Counted from the first letter of the stretch, positions 8,865-19,300 are shown. The stretch: 64,000 bases of DNA from Hydractinia symbiolongicarpus (GCF_029227915.1 NC_079879.1:27904501-27968500); one strand, 5' to 3'. A program made the numbers and translations. The notes: a model not told the origin generated them from the sequence alone.

Positions 8865-10643
8865 ATACGGTTTCAAAGATTAGGTGTTTGCTTGTGCCCG
8901 AGCAGAAGAGAGGTTTTATTGGATTTGATTGGTGGTCATTTTCGTGATGGTGTCATTGATAAAGTTAAAGGTGGAGCTGTGTTTCGAGGGACAGGAGATA
9001 TGCATAAAAACAATCAAAATGAAGATCTCCATCTATTTGCCACAAATTTGATTGAAAACCGTCTATCATTTGACCATCTCGATAATGACAATCCAAAACG
9101 TGATATTGCATTATTACCACTGAGTACATTTTCATTAAACATTGCAGAGTGGAGGGAATATATCAGAACTTCAAAAATTTTGGTTGGGCGTATTTTGTTG
9201 GATTTTTTCCCAAAGTTCAAATTTCTGAAATCATTTGTTCCACAACACATTGATCATCAATATAGCCACGAAATGGGGGAACGGTCATTCATTGCATCTA
9301 TGCCTATCATTAATGCAAATGAAGCACACTATGCTGATTGTGTAAAGATACTTCGAACGTACGAAAAATGGATCGCAGAAATTTACCATGAAACAGGCAT
9401 GTTGCAAAACATGCCAAACCTTGATGATGGACCACTTCTTGAAACCTTCCAAGCCAACCCTGGTCAGAAATTTGCACACATCAATTTTACAGATTCTGAT
9501 CCCATGAAAGAAATGAAAATTGTGTTTGGTGGCGATCAATTAACACGTGTAAGATTTGCTGGTGCAAAAGATTTACTAGCTGGTGCACATACTCCTAGCC
9601 ATCGATTTGAACACTGCTCTCCTTTTAAACCAGTAATGTGGCATACCAAAGCAGCTCTTTTGCAATATTCATACCACCTCTTGCATAAACCTGAATCCAT
9701 TGCTGAGAATGGAACGATAAAGTATTTTAGGGAGAAGCTTCGTCGAAAAAATGTTACTCCTGCTAAAGTACTCGATTCTTTTGATGGTTGTGAGGAATTA
9801 TTTATCAGTCTTGGACGTGCATATATTGTTGTTGCACTGATGAAGTTTTTTGGAATGGAAAGTTTGGAGGATAAACCATCTGTTTACCCTTTCCCTACTA
9901 ACTTTGTTCATAAATCTGATGCTGAGAAAGACGCGTATATGAATAACATATTGACAAAGTTTTTAGATGAATACTTGCTGCAGAAATCCCCACCAAGAGA
10001 TGGTGATGATTTTGTTGAAAATTATGGTTTTTGCGTAATATTTCTTACGATTCTGGTTCTGCAACTCAAGGATGCAGCAAAAGAAGGTGATGGAAACCGT
10101 ACTCTTATCAACCAAAAGATGCTTTTAAATGTGTTTAAATCTTTAGGTTCTTACAGCAAATATGCTCTGGAAATGTTTGTCAGCATTGCTCAAGTTGAGT
10201 GTTTACTGACACCACGATTATCTGAGGAGTTTAAGTGGGGGAATTTTGTCAACTGGCGTGGCGGTAAGGGGAAAAATATTGAAGACGACCTTGCTCAGGA
10301 GATTGTGAATAAAGTTTCCAAAAATATAGTTCAGAGAATGGGTCCTAACAAGACAATATCATCTATAACTAAAATTACTAAAGCTGCTAACGGAATTAAA
10401 GAAATCCTGGAAAATTATGACAAAAATGCTAGTATACAAAGATCCTCTACACAACATAGCACCAGTGATGCTTTTGAAGATGAGAATGAAATGATATTAG
10501 ATCTTCTCGAACTAAAACCTTTTCACCATTCATCAGGTCGTTTCCATAACAGTTTCCCAGCTATAAAAAGGTCACCTTTGCGCTATATGAACGTGACAGA
10601 TTTTCACAATTGGTTGAAAAAACACAGAGATGAACTAGTTTGA
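8859..10643 (+). CDS. DUF6589 exon, copy B (putative transposase)
   Basis: Second exon of copy B, about 593 residues, open throughout and matching copy A except for one codon (Gln for His near residue 527). It has the same GGDQLT-centred block. The exon itself is intact, but the upstream exon is broken, so no full-length protein is expected from this copy. It converges on the helicase gene; an AATAAA at 10908-10913 is a plausible poly(A) signal, present here and lost in copy A. See the copy A entry for function. Confidence 0.6.
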   Translation: MQIRFQRLGVCLCPSRREVLLDLIGGHFRDGVIDKVKGGAVFRGTGDMHKNNQNEDLHLFATNLIENRLSFDHLDNDNPKRDIALLPLSTFSLNIAEWREYIRTSKILVGRILLDFFPKFKFLKSFVPQHIDHQYSHEMGERSFIASMPIINANEAHYADCVKILRTYEKWIAEIYHETGMLQNMPNLDDGPLLETFQANPGQKFAHINFTDSDPMKEMKIVFGGDQLTRVRFAGAKDLLAGAHTPSHRFEHCSPFKPVMWHTKAALLQYSYHLLHKPESIAENGTIKYFREKLRRKNVTPAKVLDSFDGCEELFISLGRAYIVVALMKFFGMESLEDKPSVYPFPTNFVHKSDAEKDAYMNNILTKFLDEYLLQKSPPRDGDDFVENYGFCVIFLTILVLQLKDAAKEGDGNRTLINQKMLLNVFKSLGSYSKYALEMFVSIAQVECLLTPRLSEEFKWGNFVNWRGGKGKNIEDDLAQEIVNKVSKNIVQRMGPNKTISSITKITKAANGIKEILENYDKNASIQRSSTQHSTSDAFEDENEMILDLLELKPFHHSSGRFHNSFPAIKRSPLRYMNVTDFHNWLKKHRDELV

Positions 10644-10796
10644 AATTAGTTGCATTTATTTTTTTTAAATATTTTTTACAATTTTATGTTATGATATATA
10701 TTATATACCTTAAAAGTGAGAAAAAAATATTAATTCGAGTTAACGTACAAAAAAGATATGCATCTGAAATTTCACAAGTGGAAGCTTTTTTTGTTT

Positions 10797-10877
10797 GAGT
10801 TCTTTTCTAAGTTTGATGGACCAGAGTTCTTTTCTAAGTTTGATGGACCAGAGTTCTTTTCTAAGTTTGATGGACCA
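10797..10877 (+). repeat. 27-bp minisatellite, three units (copy B)
   Basis: Three identical 27-bp units in tandem, in the 3' flank between the two convergent genes of the transposon. Copy A retains fewer than two. Confidence 0.85.
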
Positions 10878-10993
10878 GAGACATAAAAATTGTCAAATTT
10901 GCTCCTTAATAAAATATACAGAAAAGTCAGTGTTTATATTGCATAAAAATAGTTTTTTCATATCCTTGTTTTAAAAAATAACCTCACAAATTT

Positions 10994-12084
10994 TTAACAC
11001 CTAGGAGCATAACATTCAACAAGGTCATATATTTTTTTTGAATACGTTTCATCGCAAATACCAAATTTATCAAACATATCGTCCAAGGTATTTATATATT
11101 GTAACTGTTGTAAGATGTCTTCAATACATTTTGAATTATATTCTTGTTGCGGTAAGACATGGAATAACGCTAATTCAGATTGGATTTTTACTTCAAATAG
11201 TTCTTTTCGTAACTTTTCGAAATTAACACCATCCAGTGGTCTGAAAGTTTTTTTTTTCAATGTGGTTTAATTCTTTGTCTTCACAATGATTCTCATCTCC
11301 ATTACAATTAGAACAACATGAAACTTGTGCTTGACAAGAAAATCCAAAATATGTGAGAATAGTTTTTCTCAAACAATTTGTTGTTGTGCAATATTCTTTC
11401 ATTGCAGTTGACATAATTTTATTATTTTCACTTATATCAGAGTTATTGTAATATATTATTGCAGAAGAGGAATTTCCATTTCTACCAGCTCTACCAAACT
11501 CTTGTAAATACGATTCTAATGTAGCTGGTGGTGTGATATGTATGACTTTTGTAACATGTGGTATATTTACACCCATACCAAGTGCAGCTGTGGCAAAAAT
11601 TACTCGAATGTTTGAATTTTCTTTCCTAATTTCTTCAATTATGTCATATTTCATTAGTTTCGTAGTGGGTGCATGAAATTGTGCAAATAATCTGTTGGCC
11701 GGAACACAATTTTCACCAACAAACGGATCTTTAATTTTCGAATTGAACAACTTAAATGCATATCCACAGTACTTTAACTTCATATATATAATAGTCATTG
11801 GAAATTTTTCTCTAAGTCTGTTGAGTCCTTTGGTCATTGGCAAAAGAATTTCATCATAACTGGCTTTGCTATAGTTATTTGGCATTCTTTTTCGTACAGT
11901 TAGTTTTATATTTGGACGATTTGGACTGCTCCGGACAATTTTGCACGAGGAAATAGATAAACTGTCAGTAATTTTTTCAACCATTGCTAGTGGTGCTGTT
12001 GCTGTTAGGGCTAACGTAACTGCTGTTGGGAACAATGCTTTAAGTGTAGCTAAATCGCCAAAGCTTTTACGGAAATCTTCGCCC
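10994..12084 (-). CDS. RecQ-like helicase, C-terminal exon (frame break)
   Basis: Second exon of the helicase. The acceptor TTTATAG ends at 12085; joined to the first exon it restores a Trp codon and reads WGEDFRKSFGDL, a classic RecQ stretch. There follow motif III (ALTATAP), motif V (ATAALGMGVNIP), motif VI (QEFGRAGRNG) and a RecQ-type zinc-binding region (NCLRKTILTYFG ... CCSNC). The frame breaks in a run of ten T on the + strand (11248-11257; A on the sense strand): the upstream frame stops at 11223-11225, while a frame one base off continues to a stop at 10994. One A fewer would make a single frame, so this is either a decay mutation or a homopolymer sequence error. Predicted ATP-driven 3'-5' DNA unwinding. 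Same strand as the host kinase upstream, but inside the transposon. Confidence 0.8.
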
Positions 12085-12634
12085 CTATAAAGAGAAAAAT
12101 GTGTTTGTTAACTTATATATTATATATATATTTATATATATATTTATCACGTCATTATTTTTAACTTGTTTTTTTATAGATTTTTTATAGCTTTATTTTT
12201 TACCTAGTTTTTTACTTTTTAGATATATTATATCTATTGTATATCTTGAAGGAATAAATTTTTAGAGGAAAAAAAAATTGGTGGAATATAATTGTGTGAA
12301 TAAAAATTAAAATGGAATTTGGCAGATAATTTTTTTGTCAAATCCGCCAAATTTTCTTTCTGTCAAAATTTCTTCCATTTAAGGTATAACACATACATTT
12401 TTAAAATAAATTTTATTTATATGTAACAACATATTTGTATCCACAGTTATATATTCTGTTTATGAAAAGTGAAAAATATTTATCGCTTGTAGCTGTATAT
12501 TTATGAGCTGCGTTTTTTTATTTTGATACATATTTGTATCCACAGTTTTATTCTGTTTATGAAAAGTGAAAAATATTTATAGCTTGTGTATATTTATGAG
12601 CTGCGTTTTTTTATTATGATGTGTAAGAACTTAC
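12085..12634 (-). other. Helicase intron
   Basis: Donor GTAAGT (12634 leftwards) and acceptor TTTATAG (ending 12085). It holds a roughly 99-bp tandem duplication (12429-12617) and a TA-rich run near 12115-12145. No coding potential. Confidence 0.75.
12429..12617 (+). repeat. Tandem duplication, ~99-bp period
   Basis: Two diverged copies of a segment starting ACATATTTGTATCCACAG (12429 and 12528), both running to GAGCTGCGTTTTTTTATT. Intronic. Confidence 0.8.
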
Positions 12635-13164
12635 CATAACTCAACACAGTGTGCTTCATCGATTACACAGGCAGCTACATTTTGGCGGAATATAGGACTT
12701 TTTAGCAATCTCATGCCTTCTGCACTCAAAATCGACTCTGGATGAGAAAACAATATCTTGATCTTCCCCAATTTCACATTTTCTGTTATTTGGATTTTGT
12801 GAGTGATATCTTTGCTAAATAAGCTGATAATTTCACTAGTTTCCTCTCTTTCTGTATTTAAAACGCCAGCTGGAACACATTGAGCTTCCATTGTTTTTAT
12901 TTGATCTTCAATAATTGACGTCAATGGAGTCACGACGATTACAATGTTTTGAGAACATTTTCTTGGTAGAAAATCAGGCAACAGTTGGTATATCAAAGAC
13001 TTCCCATATCCAGTTGGAAGAACAGCCAGTACGTCGTGGCCATTAAGCAAGCTTTCCCAACAGGCAACTTGCTTAGGTTTTAAGAAAAAGCCAGCCACAT
13101 TATTACATTCAAGTGAAGTTTGAATACGACTAAATAAATTCACCACTTTGTCCATTTTCTGCAT
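12635..13164 (-). CDS. RecQ-like helicase, N-terminal exon
   Basis: First exon, starting at ATG 13164 (a second Met is at codon 4), ending in phase 2 at donor GTAAGT. It carries the helicase core start: motif 0-like Gln in KPKQ (about residues 29-32), Walker A PTGYGKS (50-56), motif Ia VVTPLTS (77-82), and the DEAH box (169-172). These match RecQ-family SF2 helicases. The short N-terminus, with no extra domain, and the location 155 bp inside the right TIR indicate a transposon-borne gene rather than a host RecQ. It is divergent from host RecQ but retains the catalytic residues visible in this exon. Confidence 0.85.
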
Positions 13165-13289
13165 TTGGCGTACTAAAATTGTAACTCGCCGAGATTAAAA
13201 CATTTAATAAGTATTTTTGATGATGGTCTCGACTGCCTGTGTATATTTTTACCGTGTGCGTTGGAAGAGCGAGCAAAATAATTATTTTC

Positions 13290-13316
13290 AAAATACCCAC
13301 CATACGTGGGTATTTT
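13290..13316 (+). repeat. Short hairpin near right TIR
   Basis: AAAATACCCAC and its exact inverse GTGGGTATTTT separated by CATAC, just inside the right TIR and upstream of the helicase start. It could be a promoter or terminus element; not present inside the left TIR. Confidence 0.6.
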
Positions 13317-13321
13317 GTCGG

Positions 13322-13399
13322 CACGTGACCAGCCAGGGCCAGGGCCTTGTTCAGGCCGTCCAAATATAAAAAGCCTAACAAGCCCTGGGGACGAGGTTG
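13322..13399 (-). repeat. Terminal inverted repeat, right (78 bp)
   Basis: Perfect reverse complement of 3713-3790, ending outward in GGGGACGAGGTTG. Confidence 0.85.
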
Positions 13400-13408
13400 C
13401 GGTCAGGG
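13400..13408 (+). repeat. Target site duplication, right (CGGTCAGGG)
   Basis: Same nine bases and same orientation as 3704-3712. Confidence 0.75.
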
Positions 13409-13420
13409 CACAGACATTGC

Positions 13421-13468
13421 AAGCCCTGTTTTAATAAGCCGTAAACCAATCAAATCATCGGATTTTTT
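13421..13468 (-). repeat. Outer inverted repeat, right arm
   Basis: Inverse of 3270-3318 with one or two differences. Together with the left arm it probably represents the palindromic repeat into which the transposon inserted. Confidence 0.75.
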
Positions 13469-13469
13469 T

Positions 13470-13535
13470 ATACTAACCGGTTTTTTGTATCAGTCAGAAA
13501 ATAATTCACAATACCACATCAATACCGGCTAGTAT
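13470..13535. mobile_element. Tiny palindromic element
   Basis: A 66-bp stretch whose ends ATACTAACCGGT and ACCGGCTAGTAT are inverted with one mismatch. Related ACCGG motifs occur at 3330 and 3662. Probably a fragment or very short MITE. Confidence 0.35.
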
Positions 13536-13658
13536 CCGTTTGCACAAAATAAACAAATAGGAATAGAGATTTTGAGTATTAAAAAAATTACGATGCAGGC
13601 CATAAAATTTAGTACAAAGTTATATAAAGACAGTTTACTTACGGAAGAATACACTTAC

Positions 13659-16319
13659 TTTACTCGTTTGATTATTAGTACAAGCTTCAGGTGCACAATA
13701 TAGGACGGCTCCAGGATTTTTTGTCATCGACAATCGGGTAAAGTTAGCTGCACCATAATCTGAAAGTTTTGCTCTCCATCTATCTTTTCCACGATGCAGT
13801 AAAACGTTTGCACTACTGACATCGCGGTGGATAATCGGGACTGGTTTTGACTTGTGAAGATAATTTAAAGCACATATTGTGTCGAATCCTATTTGTAAAC
13901 AGTTTAGATTCTCCAGCGTTTCCCTCGATAACAATGTCCTCAAGTCAACCTCCAGGCGTTCCATCACAAATAATGGAGCACCGTCATCGTTTGTTGCGCC
14001 AATAAATTGAACAAGACATGGATGGCGACACCTTGATGCTATCGCCATTTCACGTTCAAACAGTCGGCGATTGTGACGAGACAATATAAGGTGATGAATT
14101 TTTTTAACAGCAACTTCAGTTCCACGAAACTTTGCGAGTTCCACAGTTCCCCATCCACCAACTCCAATTTCTTGTTTCATTAAAAATAATTCATCCCGCT
14201 CTAGTATCCAGTCCCTTGAATCGCTTTGTCTTTCATTAGAAAGATCTTGTAGATAAGCATTAATTAATTCAACTCTATCTTGCTCATTTCTTAATTGGTG
14301 TGTTATTTCTTCTAACTCTGCACGAAGGGTCAGCGATTCTTCCGTTCTTCTTTCATTTTCTTGTTTTAGGCGATCAAGTTCAATGTTTTTGTTCGCTAGC
14401 TCTGCCCTCAACTGTTCCTCCTCCTGCTGATTTTGGTTTCTTGTTTCCGCTAGCTCTTCACGTACAGATAATAATTCTTCATTCGTTGATGTTAAAATTT
14501 CTTGAGAAGCTGTTGCTTGTTCCCGAAGTTCGTCATGTTTTAGCTGTAATCGATAAAGGGCTGTGTTTTTGTCAACTAGTTCTAAATTTAACTGTTCATT
14601 CTGATTTTTTGTTTGTGCTAGCTGTGCATAGAGAGACTTTACTTCTTCATCCTTCACAATCAACTCTTCCTGAAAAGTTTTGATTTCACTGTTAAGTTTT
14701 TTTAAGTCAAAATTCTCAAATGTTACCATAGCTAATTCTTTACTAACGTTAGATAAATCTGTTTTTAACTGTTCTAATTCACTTTTCATTTCGATATTAG
14801 ATTGCACTAGCTGCGCATTCTTAGATACCATCTCTTCTTGAGAGGCTTCTAAGCCGGCTAAAAATTGCGTAACGTTATGATGTTCCAATTGCACAAGGTT
14901 TAATTCAGCTTCCAGGCTGATTACCTCTGTGTTTAACTGTTCCAATTCATTTTCATTTTGGATTTTAGTTTCTACTAGTTGAGAATTCTGAGCTTCTAAA
15001 TCTTGTTGATAGCTTTGAAAGTCAAATAAAAATTGTTTAGCGTCATCCTGCCCCTTCTTTGCAAGGTGTAATTCAGCTTTCGTGCTGGCTAAGTCTGTGC
15101 TTAACGTTTTTAATGCGTTTTCATATTGGATTTTAGTTTCCAACAGTTGATCATGCTGTGCTACTAACTCTTCATGAAAAGATTCAAAGTCAGCTAAAGC
15201 TTCTCTGACGTAATAACATCTCAATTTTCCTAGATCAAATTTGGTTTTAATGCCAATTAGCTCTGTCCTCATCTGTTCCGTGTTCTGATCTTTCTGGGTT
15301 AGTTCTTCTGATAGCTGTGCATGGAAAGAACTTTCTTCTTCGTCCTTTGTTGTTAATTCTCCTGGAAATGGTTGATGATGTTTTGTTTCACTTTTAATAT
15401 TCAAACCATTCTCATGTTCTGTTTCGCATGATTGCTGTTTTTGACTGTCTGAGTAATAATTTTCTCCTGTTAAATGTTGTTCATTTTGTTGTAGTTTTTC
15501 AGTTTTTTGTTCTTCTGGAAAGAGAGGATTGATTTCAGTCTCAAATATTGCCGATGATGGTGCGTTATTACTATCAGGAATAACCAATTCATCTTCAGTG
15601 TTAGGTAGCTCTGTACTCAATGTTTCTAATTCACACATATATTGAGTTTTAATCTTCACCTCTAGCTCTTCTGGACAACTTTGAAAGTCAGAAAACGTAT
15701 TTCCTCTTTCATGCGTTGTGGCCAACTGTTCTTGAGACGTTGGAAGATCTTGCTGAATTTCTGCCATACTGTCTCTTTTAAAACTTTGGTCCTTTAACGT
15801 ATGCATACAAATAGGATTGCTTTCTATTTTTACTGCTTCTGATGAGGATTCTTGTTCACCACAAGAAAGACCTTCACTGCTTGTTCTTAGTTCTCCCAAT
15901 CTATCTTTATTTTGGACCTTAGTTTCTTGCTGGTTATTCTGTACTTCTTGACAAGTTGGCGAGTCCACTAGCATTAGCGTTACATCGCATTGTTGCATCA
16001 TTTTTGATTTAGTTTCTGTGTCAACAAGCTGTGTTTGGAGCTCTTCCGTTTCATGCAGACTTTTTTTTGCTGTTTCATCTAATTGTGCACAGAGCGAATT
16101 GACTTGCTCGTCCTTTTCCGCTAATTCTTCCAGAGGAACTTCGTCATTGTCTTGGAATATTCTCTTATTTACTAACTCAATATCAGCTTGATCAGCATCA
16201 ATTTTAGATCCAAAGTCGGTGGATCTTTTTGACAAATCTTGATGATGTTTTTGAACTTCAACAGTGTTATGTTTTTCTGAAACATGCGTGTGCATCTGAT
16301 CGCCATATTTTTCTTTCAT
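13659..16319 (-). CDS. Coiled-coil TKL-type protein kinase, partial
   Basis: One large exon, 887 residues in frame to a donor GTAAGT (13658 leftwards); the open frame reads seven more intron codons. Residues about 370-690 are Glu/Gln/Leu-rich heptads repeated in blocks, a long coiled coil; the first 370 are acidic and Gln-rich. A kinase domain starts near 710: Gly loop GVGGWG (719-724), catalytic Lys in VAVKK (739), HRD at 831-833 with Asn five residues after Arg, DYG in place of DFG at 854-856, APE at 876-878. The HRDVSSANVLL loop points to tyrosine-kinase-like Ser/Thr kinases. The rest of the C-lobe must lie on further exons to the left, but the transposon begins within 260 bp. ATG 16319 is the first Met; the frame stays open upstream to an acceptor near 16347 (TTCTATTTAAG), so earlier exons may exist. 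Host gene. Confidence 0.8.
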
Positions 16320-17350
16320 CTGCGTTGAGTCATATCCTATGTTGTCCTTAAATAGAAATTTATTTAATCATTATCATTTGCAATAACTGTAAAAGGCCTG
16401 GTCGTTTTTTATGTTTAAGAAAGATAATACTGGTCGGTATTTTTGATACGGGTTGGTATTTTCATGAAACTCAACAGATATTCGGTTGAAAATACAAAAA
16501 AACCTGTTTGTGAAAACCTGCGGATGCCAAACACATTACTTTACGACGAATATTAAATAACCTACTAGGAACCCGCAAAATTAGAGTTACACACTTATTA
16601 TTACAAATAGGAAAATTTAAGACTCATTTAATCTGATATTAGATCCATAAGTAAAGTCTGTTTTAAAAAAAGTGTAACACTGGAACAGATATTGTTCAGT
16701 ATTGTCATTGTTTTTTAAAAGTTCCGTTAAAAATTTATGGGACATAAAAGATACTTAAATTTTCTATAGGTTCATAAAAATTGCGTATCAAGCGAGTTAT
16801 GGCGCGACCCTGCAGATTTCGTCAAGAAAAGAAAAACATCGCCATTTCAGCGATAGGCGTTGATGGTTTTAAGTTTGTATAGGAGGGAATTCCTGAAGCG
16901 AATTGGACGGCAAATTCGGCGGCTAAATGTATCTGAGCAAATTCATTATCTTACTAGCTGTATGCCCATAGAAGAATCCACTTTGTGACATTAAAAAGCT
17001 AAACCTAATAAAATTAGTTGCTCTGACAATGCGAAAATTATTCGAGCAAAAAAGTTGACTAAAGCTTTTCTAAATACATCCCACCATACATCCCACCCAT
17101 AAAATTTAAATTATAACTTAAAATGGATATTGTAACATATTTCCTTATGCCTCGTACAAAATAAAACACAAATCTCTATACATTTCAAAATCGGTTAGTT
17201 TATTGCATAGTGCACCCTGCTAACGGTTGACACAGTTGTAAAAAAAAAAACAGTTAACAACACTTCAAATATTGCATATATAGTGTCTGGAGGCACAAAA
17301 TATAAAGAAAATGATGGATTGCAAGTATAAATTATAATGCAATAAAACGT

Positions 17351-17407
17351 TTTTCGACATATTGCATACGATATTTATCCACCAAACTTTAAACAATATG
17401 TCGAAAA
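17351..17407 (+). repeat. 14-bp perfect inverted repeat
   Basis: TTTTCGACATATTG at 17351-17364 and its exact inverse at 17394-17407, 29 bases apart, giving a potential stem-loop. Confidence 0.75.
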
Positions 17408-18223
17408 GAGCAGTTTTTAAAACCTAAATTAACTCCCACCCCTTGACGGTTTTTTTTAATAACTCCTTAATACTATGTTGTATGTCTGTGGTACTTCAAT
17501 ATTTATCTATCAGACACCTGCATGTCTACTTTTTAGGTCCCTTACCCTAAACTACCATTAAAAATCTCTATAAAATCGTTTTAATGGGGAAGACTCTTAT
17601 TAGGATTATCCTTAGAACTTGAAATTTACAACAAAACTTTGTTTTACCAAGTTAGATGTTTTTTCATGTTTTGGACACACGGTTAAACTAAATTCCCGAT
17701 ATATTAAGAATTTACCCAAAAATAAAAAAACCCCGGATTTTCAAGCATTTTTTTATACGAGCTATGTAAAAGCAAGAAAATATCTTAACAACTTTATTTA
17801 GCTTTTAGAAACTTCAAACAGAATGTAAAAATTTCCTCTTGAACTAAAGTAATTGAATTTTAAACAGATAGTGGCATTTTAAACAAATTTTCAGCTTTTG
17901 AAGACGTCACAGAAAATGTGATGACTTAAGCAAAAATTTATTGTGCCGTACTATGAGTGTGGAACATTTGTTCAAATTTGGTCGAGCTATGAAAAGTTAT
18001 TGAGTGGAGGAGAAAGGAGGGGGCTAATCCACCCCCCCCCCTCTCCCCTCTGTCATAATATATTCGACAAACCCCGGACCGAACAGGCTTAAGGGTTTAA
18101 ATAAACACGATAAGCAGTGATTTTTCAGAAATAGATTTAGGAAAATATGGAGTAAATTATATTTGGTGATTGAAACTTTTTTACAGAACTTTAAATGAAT
18201 TTATTTTTGTTGTTTAAACAAAA

Positions 18224-18381
18224 AAGTTATATTTCGCAGTATTATGATTTCATAAATTTTTCAAAAACCTGCAAAGCCATGTAATTTTCTTCCTGAAAAA
18301 ATAAGTTATATTTCGCAGCATTTTGATTTTCTAAATTTTTCAAAAACCTGCAAAGCCATGTAATTTTCTTCCTGAAAAAAA
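18224..18381 (+). repeat. 79-bp tandem duplication
   Basis: Two adjacent copies starting AAGTTATATTTCGCAG (18224 and 18303), nearly identical over their length. Confidence 0.85.
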
Positions 18382-19268
18382 TTCTGACAATAACGTATAC
18401 CACACGAAGTTCTTCCCCATAGCCATTTGCACGAAATATGAAAACACCAATGGCCGTCTATGGTGTAAAGTCTAATTTTACCCAAAGTAATTCTTTCGAA
18501 TTGCATAAACCTTTTCCACAAAACCACGAAAGTTTATATTCACTATTATTATAAATAGAAAGTTACGCTATCCTTTCCAATACAATTTTTTAACCTTAAT
18601 GGCAAAGACCCATGTAACTTCCTCTTAACAAAAATCAAAAACCTGTGTAAATACAACTGTCTCTGTAACAGTCCGTGTAATCTGTGAATATCTAAGCCCA
18701 TTAATTCATATGTAGCGTATATCCATATATGCAGGCTTATAAAGGTATTTTTGTATAGGGGTATATATATTTGTATCGTAAAAAGCCGCGCTTATATAGC
18801 CACAACTTCTTCTATAAAGGAACGCTCTAACTATTATTATGTTAAATTTTACCGTAACGCAACGCTTTAGGGTACAATGCATAAGCCATAAAAAAATGAC
18901 TGGTAATTTTTGGTGCATGGCTTCACCGTGCACACGTGAGGAATCTTCAACAGAATAACAATCAGTCTGTTTGTAAAGCAATTTTTGTTATTGCACTTGT
19001 TGTTGTTCACTCTGCAATTTGATTTTACCCAAAACAGAGATTTTACATCCTTGATAAGTTTGGGCCAAATACAGAATCAGGTGTTTGGCAAGGTTTTTCA
19101 AGCGTGGCAATTTTTTGTTAGAGGAAAGACCTCCAATCTTGTTAATAAATTGAGAAATCTTGATTCTAGAAAAGGAGTCAGGAGTAATTGATGGGTCACA
19201 TATTCACGTATGATCAGAATTAGATCTGTTGCACAGCAAACAGTACGCCAGATGACAATATTTAAAAT

Positions 19269-19300
19269 GTTAGGGTTGGGGTTAGGGTTAGGTTAGGGTT
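19269..19300 (+). repeat. Interstitial telomere-like repeat
   Basis: Imperfect run of TTAGGG units (TTAGGG, TTGGGG, TTAGGG, TTAGG, TTAGGG). TTAGGG is the standard animal telomere repeat; this patch of about five units is far too short to be a telomere. Confidence 0.75.

Larger units (their letters stand above)
3713..13399. mobile_element. Two-gene TIR transposon: DUF6589 + RecQ-like helicase
   Basis: A 9687-bp unit (about 6.6 kb without the nested hAT insertion) bounded by perfect 78-bp inverted repeats starting CAACCTCGTCCCCAGG and flanked by a 9-bp direct repeat. Inside, two convergent genes start near opposite TIRs: a spliced zinc-cluster/DUF6589 gene (+) and a spliced RecQ-family helicase (-), with their 3' ends facing across about 350 bp. 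Superfamily assignment is open. SF2 helicases are known in Academ-type transposons, but as I recall those make 3-4 bp duplications, which a 9-bp duplication does not fit. The copy is probably dead: its DUF6589 gene is interrupted and frameshifted and its helicase has a frame break. Identical TIRs indicate recent insertion. Confidence 0.75.

Noticed and set aside
13130-13381. Frame running from the right TIR into the helicase start
   Set aside because: Starts within the TIR at a non-ATG codon and overlaps the helicase N-terminus out of frame.
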